Below are positions 56,170 through 64,000 of a DNA stretch of 64,000 nt, piece by piece. The notes below the pieces were generated by a model, which was not told the origin of the DNA, ran no database searches, and saw only the letters and a list, made by a program, of their open reading frames with translations. The translations under genes and the position numbers were made by a program. This stretch comes from Pezicula radicicola (taxonomy: Eukaryota > Ascomycota > Leotiomycetes > Helotiales > Dermateaceae): the NCBI GenBank assembly GCA_003008705.1, contig PDUO01000070.1:3206-67205 (forward strand), read 5' to 3'. Position 1 is the stretch's first letter. Each line of letters starts with the position of its first letter.

Positions 56170-57172
56170 AACTTACAGTGCAAGGTCCAGGTTGTTCTTG
56201 TTGAGTTGAGTTGCAGCATATGTATGTAGCGACATAGCTGTGTCAAAATGATCTCCCAACTCGTTGAGGCGAATTTCCAGGATGCAGGTGCATAGTTGCT
56301 CATAATCTTCCATGAACCCAAGACTTTCTTTAATCAACGCTAGAGTTACCATCCTTCTACCACACAAGTAAATATTAGTTTAACTTCGATTGACAGTTCG
56401 AGACTGATTCTTATAACGATGGTGTAACTTACGAGGCCACCACGAAGTTATCCTTTTCATAGGTCTACTTAATCCAATCGAGTAATTTGCATATTAAAGT
56501 CCTTGTTTAGCATCGTCCAATTTCCACAGGCATCCAGAAACATTTTCATAATTGCTTGCCAGTTGATCTTTCCATTGGTCGGGACCGCGTACTTCTGAAA
56601 GGTGCTCATGGCGGAGACTGTATGCCTTGAACGCGTTACAGTATTTTCGCAGTATATTATGGCTATCTGGAGAATCCTTGACCAAACTTGCCCCAGGATA
56701 CGCAGATGTTGCCGAGGAAAGAGGCTTTAAGCCTACCTTGCCAGACCAGGAACATCTGCCCATCGAGGAGAACACACGGAAGGTAAAAGAATGGTTACGC
56801 CGGACAGGTGGGCTGAACTATGCTCTTGGTCGTGTGCGCGCGTCTGTTGATGCGTCTTAGAGAAGAACTAGCTGTTGGTTTTCGATAATGTTGAAAGTCT
56901 CCACGACCTAAAAGACTTTTGGCCAACCCAAACCAGCGCACTGACTGAACAAAGATATTAATGACGGAAGCGAACCTGTCGAGTTCGATGAAAAAAGGAT
57001 CCAGCCTTCTCAATATTCTAGGCATGAGACGGTCTTGGTACATGTTTTGGAGGTTCTGTACCTGCGCTAACATTCCCCCTAAGTTGGTAATTTCTTGGAG
57101 CCTCTGGAAAATGTTCGGTTTGAGTTGCCGTGTGAATGACATCATTGCATCTTTCAAAAGACGCCGCAAGTC
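56170..57172 (-). pseudogene. Decayed TPR-like protein remnant
   Basis: Several minus-strand pieces in successive frames: MDLRRLLKDAMMSFTRQL... FFIELDRFASVINIFVQ (57172-56795, ATG at 57172), EVRGPDQWKDQLASNYENVS (around 56550-56590) and YEQLCTCILEIRLNELGDHF...SLHTYAATQL (56200-56330). The last two resemble degenerate tetratricopeptide (kinesin-light-chain-like) repeats of fungal STAND proteins. No single frame or consistent splice set joins them, so I call it a remnant; a further open piece at 55771-55998 may be its 3' part. Confidence 0.35.
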
Positions 57173-57208
57173 CATCGTATTTGTACTCGTTTTGTTACCG
57201 TACCACAC

Positions 57209-58475
57209 CCCCCTCCCTGAGTTTCATAGAGGATAGTGCGCCATAGGATTGCGGAAGTTTGAGAGTCAGAATAGCTGATGATAGGCAAGACTGGATGCTG
57301 CCTTAAATTCCATAAATTTTCTACATCGAATATGGCTCAGATCAGTGCACCCTTCGACCTGTAATTTGAGACAAGGCCGAATCTTTCAGGAACTCTGACT
57401 TGCTTACGAAGGACAAAAGCGAATCAGTCTGTTACACGATAATTTCTGCAATGCCTATTTAGCGACTCAACTGGATGTTGCCACAACAACGACCACCAGC
57501 TCTAGATGAGACATGCCTTTTAAATGATGGTGTCTGGACCTTTCCCTACTGGAGATATAAGTAAGCTGCCTTTTCCATTTAAATTCTTTGAATGACACTT
57601 CTGGTCTTGACCCTACACTAGCACATGATAGAATGGCTGGAGGATGCGAACCCAAGTCCACCCGTATCTGTACCCAATCCCAAGCCTCGCAAGCCGAAAT
57701 GAACGAGTCTTCAGTAAGTATTAAGCTGCCTTGCTTATTTCTCCTATGTAACACATGACTCAAAATTTGATAGCTCTATCATTTTATTGACAAAATTTCA
57801 GTTCTAATTGCGTAAAGGGCAAGCCTACCTCATCCCCAACCATGCCCAGGACCATTCCTATCACCATAACCTACACCTAAATGATTATGTAACGTCAATA
57901 AAATCTTCCAGTTAGTGGATACTAAAATTCCTTTATTACTCCAGTTATCCTAACGCGCGGTAGCATATTTCACTTCATACTCTCCTCAATGGATTTTTTA
58001 TAAGACGAATAATTCTTGATGATAGACGTTACCGAGACATCTGTATAGTTTTCCAATAGGCTGCAGAATTTTTTTTATCGTAAATGTAAATACAATGTCT
58101 ACCTGTTTACATAATATACCTACACATCTATACTATTTGTACATAATTTGAGCTTCCACTTAAGTACTATTGCTTGGAGTGACAATCTTAGACGTAGTAA
58201 CAACAATATTGTGAGGATTATTAGCGTTTACCGTACTAAAAATAGAAGTTCAACCTTACCGCCTTCAAGCGCCGTCCCATAAGAGCCAATTGGGGCTTTC
58301 CCTAAACATCATTCTTTCACTTGAAATACTTCGTGCTCAACAACATTAAGATACCACATCCAGCAAACCGATAATCTGATGCAGACATTCAGGAGCTGCA
58401 ATAATATTTCAGAGCTTAGTAACCTCCCAAGTGACATTGCCCCTTCCGCTCCAACATCGCTCGTTGACAGCCTAG
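57209..58475. other. Intergenic, no gene recognised
   Basis: About 1.27 kb upstream of the HET gene. A minus-strand frame at 57467-57763 lacks family resemblance and ATG support. 58270-58475 is the likely promoter of the HET gene. Confidence 0.4.
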
Positions 58476-60540
58476 ATGGCTAAGGATATTTGCAAGAAGT
58501 GCCAGGAGTTATTCGACCATTGGTCTGAAGTTCTTGATTTAGCTGCCAGCTTGTGGCCTCGCGATCTGGAATACGAACATCACAGCACTCCACAGATGTT
58601 ACAAGCCTCAGCCGAGTCCGGATGCCCACTGTGTGGCCTGTTCCTTGCTCAACTCAAGTCTGGAAATGTCTTGGAGGACTGGGCTGATCAGATGACCGAT
58701 GTAATAGACCAGTTTGAAGATGGAAGTGTCTTTATTACAGCCCATGACTGGCCGGAAGAGTCAGCGGCCAAGGATGATACCTGGCTGATTACCCTCTCAT
58801 TTCGTTACGATGAGTGGGAGCATGATACAGATGTGTGGTTAACTCCATCTATACAGAAATACCGACAGCCTGGAAAGATTTCCGAAGATCATTCTTGTTT
58901 ACATTCCGACAAAGACCTGTCCTTTACATCTTCGATTCAGCTTGCAAAGTATTGGCTGAAAGATTGTGACACCTCCCATGACAATTGCAAAGTTTCGCTC
59001 CCAAAGAAAAACGAAGTGGACTTCCCATCTCGTCTCATTAGCATAGCAGGAGACAGAGTGAGGCTATGTGACAAGGAAGAGATTTTAGGCCGACCTTTAT
59101 ACCTAACATTAAGCCACTGCTGGGGAAAGTTAAATCTTTTCAAACTCCTCAAAGAAAACCACAATGCTCTGCGGATAGAGATCCCACAGGATAAGCTTTG
59201 CAAGACATTCAGAGATGCAATCTGGATGACGAGAGAACTCGGCTTCCACTATCTATGGATTGATTCGCTGTGTATAGTCCAGGATGACGATGAAGACTGG
59301 TCTCGCGAGTGCCCAAAAATGTGCGGTATTTACGAAGGATCTGTACTTAATCTAGCAGCATCAAGCGCTGTAGATGGATCTGTCGGGTTGTTCATCGAGA
59401 GAGACGATCAAGGTGCGTAGTCAGCCATTTGCTCACTGAAGCTGCTTCGCGCCGATTGTAATCCTGGTTTTCACTTCATATTCAAGATAAATCAAAACTG
59501 ATTCAGTAGTATAAGTAGATTTAACATTAGCAAAAAAGATTGGCGTAGAAATCAAACTCCAAGGACAGACTCGCTCATATAACTGTTTTGACACAGCACT
59601 CTTCGACCGTTGTGTATCTAATACTCCTTTGTCATCCCGAGGGTGGGTTCTGCAAGAAAGATTTCTCTCTCCTAGAAACCTTTATTTCGCACGCACCCAA
59701 TTATTCTGGGAATGCAAATCATGCACAGCTTGCGAGACCTTCCCCAAAGAACTACCCAATAGTTTCCATGGCAAAGATGGTTTTCTTCAAGACTTACCAC
59801 TGTCGCAACTTTGGAGAGAAGCTGTATCGATTTACGCTAAATGCAACTTGACATTCAGCAAGGACAAGTTACCTGCTATATCCGGGATAGCCCGTTGGAT
59901 CCAACGACAAACATCTGATGAGTACGTTGCAGGACTATGGAGAAGGGATTTAGAATTACAGCTATGTTGGCGTTCTTTACCATTAAAGCAGCGGCTTGGA
60001 AGCTATTTAACGCCAAAAGAATTTCGTGCTCCCTCCTGGTCTTGGGCATGTTTGGATAGCAGAAGCATAGGAATCCCAAGTCCAGCGCATCGTTTACATC
60101 CAGTGAAAACCCTATGTGAAGTTGTTGATATCGACGTTCATCACAGAAATAATGACAAATATGGAGTAGTGAACTGGGGAAAGCTTCGACTGCGTTGCAA
60201 GGCTCTTCTAAATTCTTCCCAGATGGTCAACGTGCTGGATCAGGACTTATACTGGGATTTGCCTGTCAACGAGCAGGAAAACTTCTACTCTCTTCTGGTT
60301 TCGGAATTAACGAGCGAAAATGGGGAAAACTGGCATATAGGACTATTACTGGCTACAAGTGATCGTAAGGTACAGGGTCAGTTCCAACGACTGGGCTCCT
60401 TTTCCACAGGTAGATGGAAAGGAGGATACAAAGCCTTCAAAGATGCTGCCGACTCCAATATTGAGGTAGATGAGTCGCTTTACGAGAATACAGCTGGTGT
60501 CGATGTGGAGACGAAGATGTATTATATTTCTCTAGTATGA
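58476..60540 (+). CDS. Heterokaryon-incompatibility (HET) domain protein
   Basis: Exons 58476-59412 and 59531-60540 join to 648 residues across a 118-bp intron; the acceptor after TTAACATTAG was chosen because it keeps frame (QAKKIGVEIKLQGQ). An N-terminal Cys motif (CKKCQELF, GCPLCGLF) precedes the HET domain (PF06985): LYLTLSHCWGK, FRDAIWMTRELGFHYLWIDS, CIVQDDDEDW, GIYEGSVLNLAAS, and RGWVLQERFLSPRNLYF with FWEC. The C-terminal third (FRAPSWSWACLDS, then a beta-rich part) is the usual variable region. HET proteins trigger death of fused cells that differ at incompatibility loci. The ORF is intact. AT-rich and pseudogene-filled surroundings fit the fast-evolving location of this family. Confidence 0.9.
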
Positions 60541-62715
60541 TGTTTCTACTAACTACGTTTCGGTAAAGGTGCAATAATATTATGTTATAAAAGGTCTGGA
60601 AAATGCTCTGCGCTTCTCCTTGTGACTTGGCGGTTTCTTGCAATGCATCCAAGGCCCGCCAGTGGCAGCGGAAATCATTCTCAATTTTTTCTTTCTAGAG
60701 CAATTATGCTAGCAATTTCGCGTATAAGCGATGGACGGTGCTTTTGGATTGACGGGTTGAACTATACATCATCGAAAGTTTGAAGTTTTGCCAAACTGAA
60801 TTTGTACAGTTTACTGTGGAACTCGATTTTGTTAGTCATTAGATAACGCATTGCAAATATAATGGCATTGGTGATAACTTTTGGCGTCATAATAGGTTAC
60901 TTCGTGTCTCTTCTAGCTGCATGCCAACCATAACAGAGAAAATATTAGTTGAAGATACCCGGATATATCCTGCTTGCTCTCTCCTCAACAGCATCAGCAT
61001 CCACATGCGCATCTCAGGATCTCCATAAAAGTAACACTCATAAATTCCATAAACACCAAGCCTAAACCTAAAACTTACTATCATGGCCCTCTCCGAGTTA
61101 TGTTTGCCTGCTTCATCGCCCAATGGCGACTGTGGATCATATTTGGACTAAAGAGCTCGCAGATCAGCATGCGCCCATGATAACCTCCACATTCCAAACC
61201 AGCGTAATATGGCTCGTCCTTGCCATTTTTTCCTACACTCTACAGTATGCTTACTATCACATATCCACGATTGGCAGGTTCGATGAACTGCCGTCAGCTA
61301 TCAGCTATCATTAGCTGATGTCATGCGTCAGCAATACATTGCTGACAGCCTCGCTCGGTATCACTTTCAAGACCTGGGGTTGAGAAGAGGATCTTCCTGT
61401 TTCCGTCTGCCAAGCCCTGTCATCCGGCCCTATCCAAAGTCTGGGGTAGTTGTCAGTACATTCATTATAACGCGACTTAAAAGCGAGCTTCCTCCTGCCT
61501 CACCATGTCTCATGTAAGCGACGAATTAGGGCTGCAGAGCTGAACTAATAGAGGGCTCTTGCTTTCCTGTTGGTGTCACGTCTCTCTCTATGTCTCTAAT
61601 CCTATTACTTCATTCCTATGCCTCTGCTGGCTTCTGATTGGGAATTTATGTAACTGCACTCTTATCAATGTTAGCCCCCGTCAAGAGAGTTCTTATGTGA
61701 AAGTCCTGTAACCTATGTATGGGCCCCGAGTTCTAGCCGTCAGTGTCATATTGACGCGATGAAGCCAAGAGGTACCCTGGAAGGGGAATGTTACAATCTA
61801 TGGAATGCAAAAAATACGAGTTTACGACACCCTCAATACAAGCTTTACCACCACATGTCTCCATCCTTCGATCACTATTTTGATAACTGTGGTAATGCCT
61901 CATTGACCACTGACCACTGTCCGAGATTTGCCTCTTCAGCTTTTCAGCCGCAAGTCGTACATATAAAGAGGTCTACCTCTGCCTACTACAAACAATAGAG
62001 CCAAGAAATTTGCTCGTGTCATTAACATACACACTCTCACGCTTGTTATAGCCGAAAATTAATTCCTAGCATGCTTCGTGCTGTTATTATCTTCAAGATG
62101 GTACAATACCAGGTAAACTCTGTTACTATGTTAGATGATTATGTTACCTCGCTAAAATATTCTCAAGCCTCCGCCAAACGATGCCAACGGTAGTAAGTTT
62201 CGCGGTAACTTCCACTCTCATAAAGCTTCTTGGTCTGGGGTCTGAAATATCGTAGGGTGTCCTGTAATGGACCCTGATGTGTTATTGCCCCCCATTGACA
62301 AACCTCCACCAGAATCAGAGCCTACAACGGGGGATATTACTACACATTACCTAATGATAAGTTATTTCGTCAACAGTTCAACGGTTAAAACCTAAGTAGT
62401 ATGACAGGATGTCCTATTAGGAACCTGAACGCGTCTTTGAGGATTGGACATTAGCTTCGTGGCGAAGCTCTAATCCAAGACATCCATTTGATAGATGTAA
62501 TTTTCCACATCACTCACAAGCGTATTCCAGAGAGTTTAGCTACTCAAACATGACTACTCAAACATGATTGCAGGAGAGAGGGGCTCAGCGGACAGTGTCA
62601 GAGATTCGAGAGGATTTGCTTTCAAGCTTTATACTGAGGATGGAAACTTAGATTGAGTATTTTTTAGTACAGTAAGATGATTCAAGTGATACTGGCTTGA
62701 CCTTTGTTGACTGAG
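60541..62715. other. Intergenic, no supported gene
   Basis: About 2.2 kb. A frame from ATG 61123 to 61314 encodes a hydrophobic stretch (SVIWLVLAIFSYTLQYAYYHI) that could be a membrane anchor or first exon, but no continuation could be found. The rest shows no motif or repeat. Confidence 0.4.
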
Positions 62716-62960
62716 CAATCACAGCCTGTTTTCTTCATCCGTGATCCAGATAAGTTCCCTTCTATGATTCATGCTCAAAAACGTCATCCACAAACCAATT
62801 TGAAGGATGAAACAATGGTACGTCCAATTCTATATGTGGTAGCTCTTTACTGGATTGGAACGGTGACGGATTTCGAGAGTCAAACTACTGATGCGGATTT
62901 CGTGCAGCCGAGGGAGTTCTGGGAGGTTTTTTATCTTCTCTTCATCAACCAAAATGATGA
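62716..62960 (+). pseudogene. Catalase fragment
   Basis: 62716-62817 reads [20 protein letters not shown] then [12 protein letters not shown], the conserved catalase stretch before FWDYL. It is followed at once by GTACGT, a good donor at a known catalase intron position, and a possible exon 62913-62960 starts FWEVFYLLF. Nothing upstream (catalytic His, RFSTV motif) or downstream (haem-binding Tyr) is present, so only a scrap of about 50 codons remains. Confidence 0.7.
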
Positions 62961-62982
62961 AACAGGCTTCTTTGTGTGAAAT

Positions 62983-63462
62983 TTGCTGATATTCCTTCCA
63001 AAAAGCAATATTCCGCCGAATCAACCAGGTTCTCGGCGATTGAGTCGAGAGGGAAACGAGATCTACGTCAAAGCCGACTCAACCGGCCAAGAGATTCCCA
63101 GTATCGTTGTCGGAGGCGCCGTCACTTCTTCCGCACAGATCAGTGGTGATCCTATGGCTGATGGGGAGGAGATGGCTCAACTCAAGGATGCTGGAATTAA
63201 AGCTAGTCAGGCTCCTATTCCTAAGGATATTATTGAGGAGACAATGGGTGGGAAAGTTAAGGATATTCCAGTTCCCGCCCCCATGCCGCAAGTTAAGGAG
63301 GAGGTGATGAAGGAGGAGGATAAGAAGGGGGGAAGACCCGTTGATGAGTTGCATGCCACAAAGAGTGCTGTTAAGCAAGGGCATCTTTTTGATGTTATTT
63401 CCAAGGATAGGAAGAAACCCGAGGAAGAGACAAGTAGAGATGTAAGTCGGAAAGAAGATTAA
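62983..63462 (+). CDS. Unrecognised hydrophilic ORF, probably a 3' exon
   Basis: Open for 159 codons ending at TAA 63460-63462, starting with TTG, so no true start is inside the upper part; the first in-frame ATG (GDPMADGEEM) is at about codon 58. The protein is very hydrophilic, rich in Lys, Glu and Pro (VPAPMPQVKEEVMKEEDKKGG, then RPVDELHATKSAVKQGHLF), and looks coding by composition. An acceptor-like CAAAG near 63075 might begin the real exon. No family recognised; it may be a small stress-type disordered protein or an exon of a gene partly lost with the neighbouring catalase scrap. Confidence 0.35.
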   Translation: MLIFLPKSNIPPNQPGSRRLSREGNEIYVKADSTGQEIPSIVVGGAVTSSAQISGDPMADGEEMAQLKDAGIKASQAPIPKDIIEETMGGKVKDIPVPAPMPQVKEEVMKEEDKKGGRPVDELHATKSAVKQGHLFDVISKDRKKPEEETSRDVSRKED

Positions 63463-64000
63463 TTTCTTAGGATCTTTATAGATGTTAGCGAGGGGGTGCG
63501 TAGGTGCAAGTATCTAAGATTGTGCTTCTTTCATTATTATACAGTGTTGGGAATTATGCTTACAAATTAAAGAAACTAGTCGAATGGTTGACATTAGTCT
63601 TATATAGTGTGTCAATCTCACCACTTGAATAGATTCACTTGATTCTTGATATTCATTGATTCCCTAATATGTAGATTACATCAGTAGTAGGTGTTCAGCC
63701 TTGTATGAATCTCCTTTACTTTTATATAACGTAATGCACTCTATTTTGAAAGATATGAAACTACTTACAATTACTAAGTAATGTCTTTGTAATATTTTTG
63801 TAATAACTTCATTGATGAAATTCGGGCTTAGAAACTCCCCGAGGCTCCCCCCTTTTGACTTCGCTTGAAGGACTAAGAAGGGACTAGTAGAATCGTCTAG
63901 CCGGGATCAGACACCGCCCGGCAGAAAGAAAATCGCGAGTCACAGCCTTGTCAAGCACAAAGAAAACCAAACTAATGTAATGAACTCCGCCATTGCGCGA
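63463..64000. other. Right-end intergenic
   Basis: AT-rich to about 63830, then higher GC. No gene, RNA or repeat recognised before the window ends. Confidence 0.4.

Overview
The window is nuclear DNA of a filamentous ascomycete (Pezizomycotina). Protein-coding genes carry short introns (about 46-118 bp) with GTRNGT-like donors and CTRAY branch points. There is a heterokaryon-incompatibility (HET) gene, two DUF7730-type genes, a Zn2Cys6 regulator, and an arginine attenuator peptide uORF upstream of the CPS small subunit, which is found only in fungi. Very AT-rich blocks with C-to-T style decay suggest past repeat-induced point mutation (RIP). A leotiomycete is my best guess for the class, but that is inference; no rRNA or marker gene is present.

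Layout. 1-1.85 kb is a gene-free, extremely AT-rich block ending in a short tandem repeat. 2-5.5 kb holds decayed sequence. 5.5-7 kb: P-loop kinase resembling nicotinamide riboside kinase. 7.4-8.5 kb: first DUF7730 gene. 10.1-13.8 kb: a 1170-residue RNA-processing/repair protein (2H phosphoesterase, EEP nuclease, nucleotidyltransferase/poly(A)-polymerase, MJ1316 domain). 14.0-15.3 kb: secreted tyrosinase. 16.1-16.5 kb: a MITE with TA target sites. 18.6-20.1 kb: SET-domain gene with an in-frame stop. 21.4-22.7 kb: secreted aspartic protease. 23.8-25.6 kb: dead GMC oxidoreductase. 26.3-27.4 kb: second DUF7730 gene. 28.3-29.3 kb: expansin-like secreted protein. 30.9-32.9 kb: CPA1/arg-2 with its three-exon uORF. 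33-37 kb: gene-poor decayed sequence, then a P450 relic at 37.2-37.6 kb. 38.8-40.7 kb: AzgA purine permease. 41.8-41.9 kb: a tRNA-Ser(GCU) gene. 44.4-54.9 kb: a candidate cluster (Zn2Cys6 regulator, LigI-like amidohydrolase, aconitase paralogue, MFS anion symporter). 55.6-57.2 kb: MITE copy and decayed TPR-like gene. 58.5-60.5 kb: HET gene. 62.7-63.5 kb: catalase scrap and an unrecognised ORF.

The most unusual object is the tRNA-Ser(GCU) gene. Besides an ordinary 9-nt intron after position 37, its D-loop is interrupted by a 52-bp insert with every mark of a spliceosomal intron (GTAAGT donor, CTAAC branch point, AG acceptor). Precise GT-AG removal restores a canonical D-arm.

For multi-exon genes I assigned exons by hand from splice signals, reading phase and family similarity. 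All joined reading frames quoted are multiples of three. No searches were run.
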